The notes: generated by a model from the letters alone, not told the origin. DNA of 64,000 nucleotides from Trichocoleus sp. FACHB-40 (GCF_014695915.1 NZ_JACJPF010000110.1:1-64000); one strand, 5' to 3'. Shown: positions 22,492 through 32,467, counted from the stretch's first letter. Made by a program: numbers and translations.

Positions 22492-22881
22492 GTGACTGAA
22501 AAAATGCGAATCGGAGAGCTTGCCCTCAAAGCAGGCGTGACTCCGCGAACAATTCGCTACTACGAGGATCTGGGGTTACTTGGCCCTGCTGAGCGGCAAG
22601 GCAAAGGCTTTCGCTACTACACGGAGCTTGAACTAGCCAGACTCCGCAAAATTGATGCGCTCAAAGGATTGGGATTAAGCCTGGAAGAGATTAGCAGTAT
22701 CATCGACCTGTTTTTTGAAGAACCGACGATGTTACGGGGTAAGCAGAAACTACTGGAAATTCTGCAAACTCATCTTCAGGAGACTGACGAAAAAATCGCC
22801 GCTTTAGAGCAGTTTCGCGAGGATTTGCAAGCTAATATCGCCAGGATACAGCAATATATCGAGGAGGTCAGCAACCAGTAA
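22492..22881 (+). CDS. MerR-family transcriptional regulator
   Basis: The 129-residue regulator has the MerR winged helix (MRIGELALKAGVTPRTIRYYEDLGLLGPAERQG split over residues 5-37) and a C-terminal dimerisation coiled coil (LEILQTHLQETDEKIAALEQFREDL). No Cys is present in the effector region, so a metal sensor is unlikely. The GTG at 22492 gives MTEKMRIGEL, and the ATG at 22504 is an alternative. The flanking ACGTTAACGT palindromes and the two downstream genes suggest a small regulon. Confidence 0.93.
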   Translation: MTEKMRIGELALKAGVTPRTIRYYEDLGLLGPAERQGKGFRYYTELELARLRKIDALKGLGLSLEEISSIIDLFFEEPTMLRGKQKLLEILQTHLQETDEKIAALEQFREDLQANIARIQQYIEEVSNQ

Positions 22882-22898
22882 TTTTTTTACAATTAATC

Positions 22899-22912
22899 TA
22901 ACGTTAACGTTA
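22899..22912 (+). promoter_or_regulatory. Second palindromic operator, upstream of DinB-family gene
   Basis: TAACGTTAACGTTA is a perfect 14-bp palindrome between the MerR stop codon and the DinB gene. It shares the ACGTTAACGT core with 22455-22470. Confidence 0.75.
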
Positions 22913-22942
22913 AGGTAATATAGTTAGGAGGTGGAAACCAGT

Positions 22943-23434
22943 ATGCTTATACAGCATTTCCAGATGCTGGCACGATACAACAGACTCTCAAATCGCAAAC
23001 TTTATGAAACTTGCGCTTTGCTTTCGGATGCAGAACGCCAGAAGATTAGGCCAGCCTTTTTCAAAAGTATCCACGGGACACTAAATCATATTATGGTGGG
23101 CGATCGCATCTGGTTGACACGTTTCCAGGGCCAAGAAATCCCATCCACCGGACTCAACGCCATCCTTTATGAAGACTTCGACCAACTCAACCAAGCGCGT
23201 GTAGCAGAAGATGAGCGGATTGAAAGCTTTGCCTCTGGTTTAACCGAAGAATTTTTGGCGGGTACGATTCAGTACCGAAATAACGCCGGAAAAATTTATA
23301 CCGATCCCGTTAATTTGTTAGTCGCCCACTTTTTCAATCACCAGACACACCACCGGGGGCAAATTCACGACATGATAACCCAGACAGAAATCGCCCCCCC
23401 AGTTCTGGATATGCACCGGATTGTTCGACCGTAA
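22943..23434 (+). CDS. DinB-family protein (metal-dependent, damage-inducible type)
   Basis: The 163-residue four-helix protein has the DinB-family metal ligands: a His in [14 protein letters not shown] (about residues 47-60) and the [12 protein letters not shown] block near residue 135, where a HxxxH pair is expected. Family members include thiol transferases such as bacillithiol S-transferases. The ATG at 22943 follows AGGAGG (22926-22931). It lies in a three-gene plus-strand run after MerR and directly before an aldo/keto reductase (22-bp gap). Confidence 0.88.
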   Translation: MLIQHFQMLARYNRLSNRKLYETCALLSDAERQKIRPAFFKSIHGTLNHIMVGDRIWLTRFQGQEIPSTGLNAILYEDFDQLNQARVAEDERIESFASGLTEEFLAGTIQYRNNAGKIYTDPVNLLVAHFFNHQTHHRGQIHDMITQTEIAPPVLDMHRIVRP

Positions 23435-23456
23435 CTTGATAAGGAGAAAAGGAACA

Positions 23457-24437
23457 ATGAAAGTACGCAAACTCGGAAGCCAAGGATTGATGGTTTCGGA
23501 ACTGGGACTGGGATGTATGGGAATGTCCGAGTTCTACGGCGCAGGCGATGAAGCCCAATCAATTGATACCATTCACCGCGCACTCGATCTCGGTGTCACT
23601 CTGCTCGATACGGCTGATATGTACGGAACAGGGGAGAATGAAAAGCTGGTAGGAAAAGCTATTAAAGACCGTCGCGATGCGGTCGTACTAGCCACAAAAT
23701 TCGGCATCCAACGTGGCGAGGATAGTAGTTTCCGAGGTATTAATGGCAGTCCGGAATACGTGCAGCAGGCGTGCGATGCTTCGCTGCAACGGCTTGGACT
23801 TGATTACATTGACCTCTACTACCAGCACCGCGTCGATCCCAACGTTCCCATTGAGGAAACACTCGGCGCAATGGCAGAATTAGTCAAGCAAGGCAAAGTC
23901 CGCTTCCTGGGGCTTTCTGAAGCTGCTCCGGCGACGATTCGACGCGCCCATGCAGTTCACCCGATTACTGCTTTGCAATCAGAATACTCGCTTTGGCAGC
24001 GCGAGCCTGAAGATGAGATTTTACCCACAGTACGGGAATTGGGAATTGGCTTTGTGGCATATAGTCCACTTGGACGGGGGTTTCTTTCAGGACAAATTAC
24101 CAGTCCCGATAATTTTGCTCCCGATGATTACCGCCAGCATTTGCCACGCTTCCAAGGCGAGAATTTTCAAAAGAATCTGCAACTCGTTGAACGGGTGAAG
24201 GAAATTGCCAGCGAAAAGGGTGTCACGCCGGGACAACTAGCTTTAGCGTGGTTGCTCGCGCAGGGAGACGATATCGTACCGATCCCCGGAACCAAACGCC
24301 GCGCCTACTTGGAGGAGAATGTGGCAGCAGCTGCCATTACCTTAACTCAACAAGAGCGATCGCGCCTTGACGAAGTAGCACCCAAGAACGTTGCAGCGGG
24401 CGATCGCTACGCGGATATGAGTTCCGTAAATCGTTAA
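23457..24437 (+). CDS. Aldo/keto reductase
   Basis: The 326-residue NADPH-dependent reductase has [13 protein letters not shown], the catalytic Asp and Tyr in [14 protein letters not shown], Lys in VVLATKFG, and His in YYQHRVD. The C-terminal cofactor site [16 protein letters not shown] is typical of the AKR13/YakC-like group. I start at 23457 (MKVRKLG), 9 nt after AAGGAGAAAAG. It is probably in one unit with the DinB gene under the MerR regulator, which suggests detoxification of reactive carbonyls or electrophiles (inference). Confidence 0.93.
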   Translation: MKVRKLGSQGLMVSELGLGCMGMSEFYGAGDEAQSIDTIHRALDLGVTLLDTADMYGTGENEKLVGKAIKDRRDAVVLATKFGIQRGEDSSFRGINGSPEYVQQACDASLQRLGLDYIDLYYQHRVDPNVPIEETLGAMAELVKQGKVRFLGLSEAAPATIRRAHAVHPITALQSEYSLWQREPEDEILPTVRELGIGFVAYSPLGRGFLSGQITSPDNFAPDDYRQHLPRFQGENFQKNLQLVERVKEIASEKGVTPGQLALAWLLAQGDDIVPIPGTKRRAYLEENVAAAAITLTQQERSRLDEVAPKNVAAGDRYADMSSVNR

Positions 24438-24513
24438 GGAATTGCCCTTAACGAGAATACCAAAAATTTTAGTTCGCGCCACAGGAGTAGGTGTGGTGCG
24501 ATTCTGTTAATCT

Positions 24514-26064
24514 CTAACTTTGCAATGGCAGCTTAACTGTAAACGTGCTACCCACTCCAACTTCACTACTTACTTCAATATTGCCACCGTGCAATTCCAC
24601 GAACTTTTTGACAATGGATAATCCCAGCCCCGTACCAGGAATCTTACCCACATTTCCCGCTCGATGAAACACTTCAAACAGTCGTTTTTGGTCATTTACA
24701 GGAATCCCAATACCTTGATCCTTAACTTGGATAATTGCCTCGTGATTTCGACAAGAAAGTTCAAAAAATACCTCACCTCCTGCGGGTGAATACTTAATAG
24801 CATTTGAAAGCAAATTAATAAAAATATGCCGCAGCAGTTTTTCATCCATATAAGCTAAGGTACAACAATTTGTTGTCGAACCTGCTTCCGATTCCTGACT
24901 TTGTTCATCAACGTCTCCGCCTTTAAAAACAAAATTGACCGCCTTACCTGCATTACTAAACTGCATCTCTTCCACCAAGTCCAAGCAAAACTTTGCTAAA
25001 TCTAGGGTAGCTGGATTCATCTCTAATTTTCCAACTTCCGCTTTACTGATTGTCAGAATATCCTCTAACAACTGCGTCATATTTCGAGCAGCAAATCGAA
25101 TCCGCTGAAAGTACAAGTTTTTTTGCTCTTTACTGGCAACATCGCTATACTTTTCCAGCAATTCAGCAGATATTGTAATAATATTGAGCGGATTGCGGAA
25201 CTCGTGCGACATTATAGAAACAAAGTTGAATTTACTTTCATTTAATTCTTTTTGTTTCTCCAGCTCCCGGCGAATCTCTTCAGCTTGCTGACGCTCTGTA
25301 ATATCGCGACAGTTAACAACAATACTTGCTAGTTCTGGCAAATAAATAATCTTTTTACAAACAGCTTCAAGCACACGCCAATAACCATTTTGATGCTGAA
25401 ATCTAAATTTGATAAATAACCTACTGCTGGGATCATTAAGTGCTTGATATAGGTTATTAATAACTTCATTTACATCCTCAGGGTGAATGTAAACAAAGAG
25501 GTTTTTTTCAAGTAATTCTTCTGATTCGTAACCCAAAACTCTATGAACAGAGGGGCTTATATAACACACATTGCCATCAGGACTCAGAACTGTAATAATA
25601 TCTAAAGCATTTTCAATGAGAGAGCGAAATCGTTCTTCTTTCTCGCGTAAAGCTTGTTCCGCTTCCCTTCGTTTTCGCCGCTGGAGGGCTTCACGTAACT
25701 CGCGCTCAACAGCAGGGATAAGTCGCGCCAAGTTGCCTTTCGTGATGTAGTCAGAAGCTCCAGCTTTCATAGCATCAACAGCCATCTCCTCACCGATGGT
25801 TCCTGACACAATAATGAATGGTATATCCAGTTTCTTCTCCTGCAACAAACTCAAAGCAGCAGGAGCGCTAAAGCAAGGCATAGAGTAATCAGCAATGACA
25901 ATATCCCAATGCTGTTTATCAAGCGCTGCTATGAAAGCATCTGCTGTGTCCACCCGTTCGTATATAGGATGGTAATCACCGCGCTTTAGTTCATATATTA
26001 GCAGTTCAGCATCTTCTTCTAAATCTTCAACTATTAGAACACGCAGCTGTAACTTCATCTGCAT
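24514..26064 (-). CDS. Response regulator-PAS-histidine kinase hybrid
   Basis: This 516-residue protein has an N-terminal receiver (about residues 6-125; phospho-Asp in DIVIADYSMP, Lys in ASDYITKGN), a PAS domain at about 140-260 (FRSLIENALDIITVLSPDGNV split, then DITERQQAEE), a HisKA dimerisation domain with intact H-box SIMSHEFRNPL near 287, and HATPase_c with NAIKYSPAGG, KDQGIGIP and GTGLGLSIVKK. It is soluble, with no membrane span. Receiver-first hybrids of this type relay a signal from another kinase. No partner is adjacent. Confidence 0.93.
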   Translation of the reverse strand: MQMKLQLRVLIVEDLEEDAELLIYELKRGDYHPIYERVDTADAFIAALDKQHWDIVIADYSMPCFSAPAALSLLQEKKLDIPFIIVSGTIGEEMAVDAMKAGASDYITKGNLARLIPAVERELREALQRRKRREAEQALREKEERFRSLIENALDIITVLSPDGNVCYISPSVHRVLGYESEELLEKNLFVYIHPEDVNEVINNLYQALNDPSSRLFIKFRFQHQNGYWRVLEAVCKKIIYLPELASIVVNCRDITERQQAEEIRRELEKQKELNESKFNFVSIMSHEFRNPLNIITISAELLEKYSDVASKEQKNLYFQRIRFAARNMTQLLEDILTISKAEVGKLEMNPATLDLAKFCLDLVEEMQFSNAGKAVNFVFKGGDVDEQSQESEAGSTTNCCTLAYMDEKLLRHIFINLLSNAIKYSPAGGEVFFELSCRNHEAIIQVKDQGIGIPVNDQKRLFEVFHRAGNVGKIPGTGLGLSIVKKFVELHGGNIEVSSEVGVGSTFTVKLPLQS

Positions 26065-26903
26065 TCCTCACAGTGGCTGTTCGCTTAAAGGCCGTCAGCA
26101 GATTGCTGAGTGCTTGACGGCTGGTATAAATTGTACATAATATACATTGACAATACAAACATGACAAAAAGCTGTAACCTTTGATTAGGTACTACTACTT
26201 GCTTGCTTTGGTGACGAGTAACTGCCGGACAAAGTTTTTTGCAGCCGTTAGCATGTAGCAGGGCCTAAACTTAATAAGTTTTAATTTTATGCAGCTTTGA
26301 ATCTGGGAAAAAACTGGGGTTGGCTGTGCGTGCCACGGCTAGACGGAAAAAGGCTCAACTACTAATCAAATACCTTTACCCGATTGCCAGGTACTATCAA
26401 CTCATAGGTAATACTGCTTCAATTAAAAGCCAGTTAAGTTAATTTTTTTACCTAGAATAGGTTTTTAACAATATCTTTTTTTTATTAAGTAGATAGATAT
26501 AGTTATTTGTTAGGATAGGTAGAGTAGCATTACCCATCAAAGCATATTAATGTTGCGTGGGTTTCCAATGTTCCAGCCTACGTTAGATATTTAGTTCAAT
26601 TATGTCTACCTAGTTGGCAAAGTTGTAATTTCCCCCCCGAAAGAGCGTGCAGTAGGTTGAGCCATGTTCTACCTCGCTTTCAACCGATACGCGATCGCTG
26701 CAAAGCTTCTTGGGAGCGATCGCTACCTCCACCCCCTCTTGGGAATTCTGCCTTTGAGCTGCACCGAAACCTATTTAGCAATATTTGAGGCAATTAAGCT
26801 AGAATTGTTACGGCTTCTTTACAGCATTCCTCTTAGATGACAAATTCTGTTAAAGAGCTTCTTAAATTTAACTGAGTCGCAGTACCAACTCTGGAACGCT
26901 CCT
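26065..26903. other. Gene-free region upstream of typA
   Basis: About 840 bp with no convincing gene on either strand. It contains two HIP1 sites near 26692 and 26718, several A/T-tracts, and a possible GTAGG...CTAC pairing at about 26651-26675. It may hold the promoters of the kinase (minus) and typA (plus). I could not identify a structured RNA. Confidence 0.5.
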
Positions 26904-28694
26904 ATGAGTCTCCCCATTCGCAACGTCGCAATCATTGCCCACGTCGATCACGGCAAAACCACCCTTGTTGATGCCCTCCTCAAACAATCTGGCATCTTCC
27001 GCGAAGGGGAAGACGTTCCTGATTGCGTCATGGATTCCAACGCCCTAGAGAGGGAGCGGGGCATCACAATTTTGTCGAAAAACACCGCCGTCAGATACAA
27101 AGAAACCCTAATCAATATTATCGATACCCCCGGACACGCCGATTTTGGCGGCGAAGTCGAACGGGTGTTAGGCATGGTCGATGGTTGTATCCTGATTGTG
27201 GATGCCAATGAAGGCCCCATGCCGCAGACACGATTTGTGCTGAAAAAAGCCCTAGAAAAGGGATTGCGCCCTATCGTTGTCGTAAATAAAATCGACCGTC
27301 CTCAAGCTGATCCCCACGGCGCAATTGATAAAGTATTGGATCTGTTTTTGGAACTGGGCGCAGATGACGATCAGTGCGATTTCCCTTATCTGTTTGCTTC
27401 CGGTATCAATGGTTATGCCAGAAACAACCTGGAATCCGACAACATGGATATGCAGCCCATGTTTGAGGCAATTCTGCACCATGTCGCGCCACCTGTAGGC
27501 GATCCGAATAAGCCTTTACAACTGCAAGTGACAACCCTGGATTATTCCGAATATCTGGGTCGGATTGTGATTGGGAAAATCCATAACGGCACAATCCGAA
27601 TGGGGCAACAAGTGGCTTTGGTGACGGAAACCAGTGCCATTGTGAAAGGCAAAATCTCGAAGTTGATGGGTTTTGAAGGCTTAAAGCGAATTGATTTGGA
27701 AGAAGCCTCTGCGGGAAATATTGTGGCGGTGGCTGGTTTTGCGGATGCGAATATTGGCGAGACAATTACTTGCCCGAACGAACCGCAAGCTTTGCCACTG
27801 ATTAAGGTGGATGAGCCTACCTTACAAATGACCTTCTCGGTGAACGATTCGCCGTTTGCCGGACAGGAAGGGACAATGGTGACATCAAGACAAGTACGCG
27901 ATCGCCTGTTCCGCGAACTCGAAACAAACGTCGCCCTGCGTGTCGAAGATACCGACTCTCCCGATAAATTACTCGTTTCCGGTCGAGGCGAACTTCACCT
28001 CGGCATCTTGATTGAAACCATGCGTCGGGAAGGCTATGAATTTCAAGTTTCCCAGCCGCAGGTGATTTTCCGCGAAGTCAGCGGTCAACCCTGCGAACCT
28101 TACGAATGTTTGGTGTTGGATGTCCCGCAAGAAGCTAGCGGTGGCTGTATCGAGCGTTTGGGACAGCGCAAGGGCGAAATGCAAGATATGCAGATCAGTA
28201 CCACTGGTCGCACTCAACTAGAATTTGTAATTCCTGCCCGTGGTTTAATCGGCTTCCGGGGTGAATTCATGCGCCTCACCCGTGGCGAAGGGATTATGAA
28301 CCACAGTTTCCTAGACTATCGCCCCATCACCAGCGATATGGAAACTCGCCGCAACGGTGTCTTAATTTCATTTGAAGAAGGCGTTGCTACCTTCTACGCG
28401 ATGAAGAATGCTGAGGATCGGGGTGCGTTCTTTATCACTCCGGGTACCAAAGTTTACAAAGGTATGATTGTCGGGGAACACAACCGTCAACAAGACTTGG
28501 AACTCAATGTCTGCAAGGCGAAGCAGCTGACCAACCACCGTGCCTCTGGCGGTGATGAGTTAGTGCAGTTGCAAGCGCCAATAGATATGAGCTTAGAGCG
28601 GGCTTTGGAATACATCGGATCAGATGAATTGGTAGAAGTAACGCCCAAGTCAATTCGTCTGCGGAAGCTGGCGAAGAAGCTGGCGAAGCGCTAA
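26904..28694 (+). CDS. typA: Ribosome-associated translational GTPase TypA/BipA
   Basis: The 596-residue translational GTPase has G1 AHVDHGKTT, switch II DTPGHADFGGEV, and G4 NKIDRPQA. Domain II follows at about 200-300, and the BipA-specific C-terminal domain includes PARGLIGFRGEFM and LELNVCKAKQLTNHR. It works in 50S subunit assembly and translation under stress. Length and motifs are standard. It is monocistronic and followed by a strong terminator. Confidence 0.98.
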   Translation: MSLPIRNVAIIAHVDHGKTTLVDALLKQSGIFREGEDVPDCVMDSNALERERGITILSKNTAVRYKETLINIIDTPGHADFGGEVERVLGMVDGCILIVDANEGPMPQTRFVLKKALEKGLRPIVVVNKIDRPQADPHGAIDKVLDLFLELGADDDQCDFPYLFASGINGYARNNLESDNMDMQPMFEAILHHVAPPVGDPNKPLQLQVTTLDYSEYLGRIVIGKIHNGTIRMGQQVALVTETSAIVKGKISKLMGFEGLKRIDLEEASAGNIVAVAGFADANIGETITCPNEPQALPLIKVDEPTLQMTFSVNDSPFAGQEGTMVTSRQVRDRLFRELETNVALRVEDTDSPDKLLVSGRGELHLGILIETMRREGYEFQVSQPQVIFREVSGQPCEPYECLVLDVPQEASGGCIERLGQRKGEMQDMQISTTGRTQLEFVIPARGLIGFRGEFMRLTRGEGIMNHSFLDYRPITSDMETRRNGVLISFEEGVATFYAMKNAEDRGAFFITPGTKVYKGMIVGEHNRQQDLELNVCKAKQLTNHRASGGDELVQLQAPIDMSLERALEYIGSDELVEVTPKSIRLRKLAKKLAKR

Positions 28695-28734
28695 TTATCC
28701 CAGGTAGCACGCAGGTTGAAACCTGTGGCTACAC

Positions 28735-28762
28735 AAAAAAGCCCGCCTGCGCGGGCTTTTTT
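28735..28762. terminator. Bidirectional terminator between typA and the PilT-family gene
   Basis: GCCCGC CTGC GCGGGC (28741-28756) lies between AAAAAA and TTTTTT. It serves the convergent plus-strand typA and minus-strand PilT-family genes. Confidence 0.95.
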
Positions 28763-28803
28763 ATTTGGGGTGTCACATCATCTTCGGTTGATGGGATCTG
28801 AGA

Positions 28804-30018
28804 TTACATCCAGCTGCGAGTCGAGGAGTTAGAAGCATCAACCCCACCTGTACGAATACGGCGATCTAGATCGTTGGGATCTGGGGAAGCGTTCAAGGCT
28901 TCCTCAAGGGTAATCCGACCCTCCAGCATTTCATTGTAGAGAGCCTGATTCATCACCTGCATACCGTCGTACTGGTCGTTTTCCATTAACCGGAATGCCT
29001 CCTCATTTTCACCTTTGAGCAGGTAATCTTGCATTGCAGGTGTATTAATTAAAATATCGTGAACTGCTGTGCGCCGACTATCTGTGGTAGGAAGTAGGAG
29101 TTGGGCTACTACAGCTATCAGAGATTGAGTAATCTGTATCCGCATCACTGGCTGTTCATCTGCTTTATAGAGGTTTAACAAACGATCCACAGCACCGATA
29201 GCGCTTCTGGTGTGCAGAGTCCCCAAAACTAAGTGACCCGTTTGGGATGCTTGCAAAGCTGTTTCAATGGTAATGCGATCGCGCATTTCCCCAATCAGAA
29301 TCACATCCGGGTCTTCCCGCAAAACTGCCCGTAGCGCCTCGTGAAAGTCATTGGTATGCAAACCAACTTCCCGCTGACTAAGTAGGCAATTTTGCGAAGA
29401 GTGAACAAATTCAATCGGGTCTTCAATTGTCACAATGTGCTTATTCATCGTCTCGTTCAGATGACGAATCATTGCTGCAAGTGTAGTTGATTTCCCCGAT
29501 CCCGTAGGCCCTGTAACTAGGATTAGTCCTTGGGGTTTTGACACAATGTCTTTGAGGACTTGTGGTAAGTTTAAACTATCAATAGAAGGGACATCCAGAG
29601 TGATTAAGCGCAGCACCATCGCTCCGCCCATCAGAGTCTCAAAGCAGTTCACCCGACAGCGCACGAAACCTGGATAGAAAATCGCTGTATCCAACTCTTT
29701 TTTCTCAGCGAATTGCTTTCGCTGAACTGGACTCAGAATCTCTGCCAGGTATCTTTCAAAGATTTCTGGTGTCACCCTAATCTGACTTTCAGATGAGGTA
29801 ATCTGACCTCGAACCCTAAATCTGGTAACTTGCCCCACTCTAATGTGAATGTCAGAGGCTTTGTGATGAAACGCTTCCTTAACCAATTGTTTAATGGAAG
29901 TATTAACGTTGCTGACCTCTGGTAGTCGCCCTGTCTGCATCTGAGGAGGGGGTGGCGGTGGTGGCATATGTGGAGGAGCCTGAGGCTTCAATTTGCCAGC
30001 ATCATGGATTTGTGTCAT
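28804..30018 (-). CDS. pilT: PilT-family type IV pilus retraction ATPase
   Basis: The 404-residue secretion ATPase has an N-terminal domain with SDIHIRVGQVTRFRVRG, Walker A GPTGSGKSTT, Asp box TIEDPIEF, Walker B LREDPDVILIGEMRD, and His box QTGHLVLGTLHT. An N-terminal extension of about 40 residues carries a PPPPPPP run not found in short PilT proteins. Cyanobacteria have a main PilT1 and a PilT2 needed for directed motility; the extension hints at a PilT2-type, but I cannot decide. It is probably cytoplasmic at the pilus base. Confidence 0.92.
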   Translation of the reverse strand: MTQIHDAGKLKPQAPPHMPPPPPPPQMQTGRLPEVSNVNTSIKQLVKEAFHHKASDIHIRVGQVTRFRVRGQITSSESQIRVTPEIFERYLAEILSPVQRKQFAEKKELDTAIFYPGFVRCRVNCFETLMGGAMVLRLITLDVPSIDSLNLPQVLKDIVSKPQGLILVTGPTGSGKSTTLAAMIRHLNETMNKHIVTIEDPIEFVHSSQNCLLSQREVGLHTNDFHEALRAVLREDPDVILIGEMRDRITIETALQASQTGHLVLGTLHTRSAIGAVDRLLNLYKADEQPVMRIQITQSLIAVVAQLLLPTTDSRRTAVHDILINTPAMQDYLLKGENEEAFRLMENDQYDGMQVMNQALYNEMLEGRITLEEALNASPDPNDLDRRIRTGGVDASNSSTRSWM

Positions 30019-30054
30019 TTTTCCGGTTTTCGCGAGGTGTTAACTAGGTTGAAG

Positions 30055-30112
30055 GGGGACTGGGGACTGGGGGCTGGGTAAGACTTTTTTTCAATTCCCA
30101 ATTCCCAATTCC
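30055..30112. repeat. Composite heptamer tandem repeat, copy 2
   Basis: GGGGACT units at 30055-30068, a variant GGGGGCT, GGGTAAGACTTTTTTTC (30076-30092), then three CAATTCC units (30092-30112). It has the same order as 20256-20336. It lies in the PilT-family gene's upstream region, 37 bp from the start. Confidence 0.88.
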
Positions 30113-30297
30113 TAATCTTGGTCAGTTGGTATCGGTAAAACCACAGTTTAATGGATCTAGCCTATAAATTGTTTTTTAAGTAAAGCGTGAATTTACTTAA
30201 ATATTGTAAAAAATTCCCGGATAGGCGCAAAAAATTTTATTTATTCGTAATCTGATTTTTGTTAAATTGCTTGTGATATAGCAATTGGGCGCTTTTG

Positions 30298-31452
30298 ATG
30301 AAAAACGTTGATCGAATGGCGGAATGGTTGGAAACTCGTTGGGTAAAGCCAGCGTATGGGGGTGGGATACTCTTAGCGATCGCTATCTGCTTTTTTGGAG
30401 CCGCTACTAACACTATGGCAGGGTGGCTGTATGTTATCAGTGGTGTAATGTTAGCAATAGTGGGACTCTCGGCTATTTTACCAGCCCGAAGTCTCAAGTC
30501 GTTGCGAGTCAACCGCCGTCCCATCCAACCAGTGAGTGTTGGTGACGAGTTAACAATCGAATTGGATATAGAAAATCCAGTTGACAAATCCCAAAACCTG
30601 CTACAAATCCAAGACGATCTCCCCTTCGTCCTGGGAAAACCTGTACACACACCGATAGAAAGTATTCCCCCGAAAAGCGTTCACCACTGGATTTACTACC
30701 AACCAGCCCAAAAACGCGGTGTTTATCGGTGGATGACAGTGCAACTTAAGACAGCTGCCCCTCTGGGATTGTTTTGGTGTCGGCGCGATCGCCAAGTTCC
30801 AGCTACAGCCTTCGTCTATCCTACAGTTTTACCCCTGATCAATTGCCCTTTAATCGATGAAATTGGGGAAGATACCAGTCCTCAATTTCTCAGCATAGAT
30901 CGCCGTTCCCAGGCAGCAACAGAAGGAGTAACGCGAACCCTGCGTCCTTACCGAGTCGGCGATCCCACCCGCTTAATTCACTGGCGAACCAGCGCCCGGT
31001 TAGGACAATTCCAAGTCCGCGAGTTGGAGACCTTCACCGGAGGGCAAGAAGTAATTATATGCCTTGACAGTGCCAGCGTTTGGAACCCGGAAGATTTTGA
31101 ACAAGCCGTAATTGCTGCTGCATCCCTGTACTTCTATGCCAGTGGACGGCAGTTAAATGTGAAACTTTGGACAGCCTTAACTGGATTAGTGCAAGGTCAT
31201 CGCGTAGTATTAGAAACCTTAGCCGCAACATATGCTGGAGAAGATGCGATCGCTGTGAGTCAGCCAAATCTTCCCTTAATTTGGCTGACTCAGAACCCAG
31301 TAACACTAACTGTCTTACCTCCTGCTAGCCGCTGGGTGCTATGGATGCCATCATCAACTGAACCTGCAACACCCGTAAATCGCAATTCCCCTGGAATAAT
31401 CATCAACACCGAGCAACCACTACAAGTTCAGCTACAATCGCCCCTGCGATAG
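30298..31452 (+). CDS. DUF58 domain-containing membrane protein
   Basis: The 384-residue protein has two hydrophobic segments near the N-terminus (YGGGILLAIAICFFGAA and MAGWLYVISGVMLAIVGLSA). A beta-rich region follows, then the DUF58 core RTLRPYRVGDPTRLIHWRTSARLGQFQVRE split over about residues 215-245. DUF58 proteins often accompany MoxR ATPases and transglutaminase-like proteins; none is adjacent here. Its role is unknown, and an envelope association is inferred. ATG at 30298 is chosen; an internal Met (MAEWLETRW) is possible. Confidence 0.88.
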   Translation: MKNVDRMAEWLETRWVKPAYGGGILLAIAICFFGAATNTMAGWLYVISGVMLAIVGLSAILPARSLKSLRVNRRPIQPVSVGDELTIELDIENPVDKSQNLLQIQDDLPFVLGKPVHTPIESIPPKSVHHWIYYQPAQKRGVYRWMTVQLKTAAPLGLFWCRRDRQVPATAFVYPTVLPLINCPLIDEIGEDTSPQFLSIDRRSQAATEGVTRTLRPYRVGDPTRLIHWRTSARLGQFQVRELETFTGGQEVIICLDSASVWNPEDFEQAVIAAASLYFYASGRQLNVKLWTALTGLVQGHRVVLETLAATYAGEDAIAVSQPNLPLIWLTQNPVTLTVLPPASRWVLWMPSSTEPATPVNRNSPGIIINTEQPLQVQLQSPLR

Positions 31453-31548
31453 ATTTCTTCACTGACATTTTTTACCAACCGATTCTCTTAAGGAAAAGCC
31501 TTAGGATACAATGCTTTAATACCTGCCTACATCCTGTCATTACATATC

Positions 31549-31911
31549 ATGCAATCATCAGAAACTCAATCAAAATCCAGCGATAAAAACCTAGAGGCAA
31601 TGCGTCAGTTTTCTCAAACTTACGCCAAACGCACAGGTACATACTTTTGTGTCGATCCTTCAGTAACAGCCGTCGTGATTGAAGGACTCGCCAAGCACAA
31701 AGATGACCTTGGTGCGCCTTTGTGTCCCTGTCGCCACTACGAAGATAAAGAAGCAGAAGTAGCTGCTGCTTTCTGGAATTGTCCCTGCGTACCAATGCGC
31801 GAACGCAAAGAATGCCATTGTATGTTATTTCTCACCGAAGATAACGAGTTTCGTGGTGAAATGCAAGACATCTCTATTGAAGAAATTCACGCCGTGCGAG
31901 ATAGTATGTAA
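31549..31911 (+). CDS. ftrC: Ferredoxin-thioredoxin reductase, catalytic chain
   Basis: The 120-residue catalytic subunit holds the [4Fe-4S] cluster and redox-active disulfide that pass electrons from ferredoxin to thioredoxin in light regulation. Conserved Cys lie in TYFCVDP, LCPCRHYED, WNCPCVPMRERKECHCML. All the expected cluster and disulfide cysteines are visible. The variable chain (ftrV) is not in this window. A perfect terminator follows 8 bp after the stop. Confidence 0.97.
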   Translation: MQSSETQSKSSDKNLEAMRQFSQTYAKRTGTYFCVDPSVTAVVIEGLAKHKDDLGAPLCPCRHYEDKEAEVAAAFWNCPCVPMRERKECHCMLFLTEDNEFRGEMQDISIEEIHAVRDSM

Positions 31912-31919
31912 CAATGTGC

Positions 31920-31947
31920 GCGAGGCAATCAGCCTCGCTATTTTTTT
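31920..31947 (+). terminator. Intrinsic terminator of ftrC
   Basis: GCGAGGC AATCA GCCTCGC (31920-31938) followed by TATTTTTTT. Confidence 0.93.
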
Positions 31948-32047
31948 ATCCTTCAAACAACTTGAATGCTTTTAAGTTATAGCCTTAAGATTTCCATAAA
32001 ACCTGATAAAAAGAAACTTTTTAGTAGGGTAGGTATTGCTATATATA

Positions 32048-32467
32048 ATGTCTGAAGAAATACCGACTGAATTTTGGCAAGGAGTAGAGCAGTTTAATCA
32101 GCAGGAATTTTACCCTTGTCACGACACCTTAGAAGCCCTGTGGATGGAAGCCAGCGAACCGCAAAAAAGGTTTTATCAGGGAGTCCTGCAAATAGCAGTT
32201 GCCTGCTATCATCTGGGGAATCTCAACTGGCGCGGTGCGGCGATATTACTAGGAGAGGGAATCGGACGCATCAAAGCTTACGAACCCCGATACAGCGGTA
32301 TTGATGTTAGCCAACTCATAGATCAGAGTGCTGAACTGTTGACAGCACTGCAAGAAGCTGGTGCGGAAAACATCGCTGAATTTGTTGAACAGATGCAGCA
32401 CCAAGGCGACATTGTACAATTACCAAAAATACAGCGAGTAGACGCTCAAGAAACTTCTGCAAGCTAG
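32048..32467 (+). CDS. DUF309-domain protein
   Basis: The 139-residue helical protein carries the DUF309 signature FYPCHDTLEALWMEA at about residues 18-32, followed by RFYQGVLQIAVACYHLGNLNWRGA split over 37-60. The His/Glu arrangement suggests a metal- or nucleotide-binding helical bundle, but no activity is established for the family. ATG 32048 gives MSEEIPTEFW, and an upstream TTG is unlikely. TATTGCTATATATA just before the start resembles an end of the TATAGCA repeat family. Confidence 0.88.
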   Translation: MSEEIPTEFWQGVEQFNQQEFYPCHDTLEALWMEASEPQKRFYQGVLQIAVACYHLGNLNWRGAAILLGEGIGRIKAYEPRYSGIDVSQLIDQSAELLTALQEAGAENIAEFVEQMQHQGDIVQLPKIQRVDAQETSAS

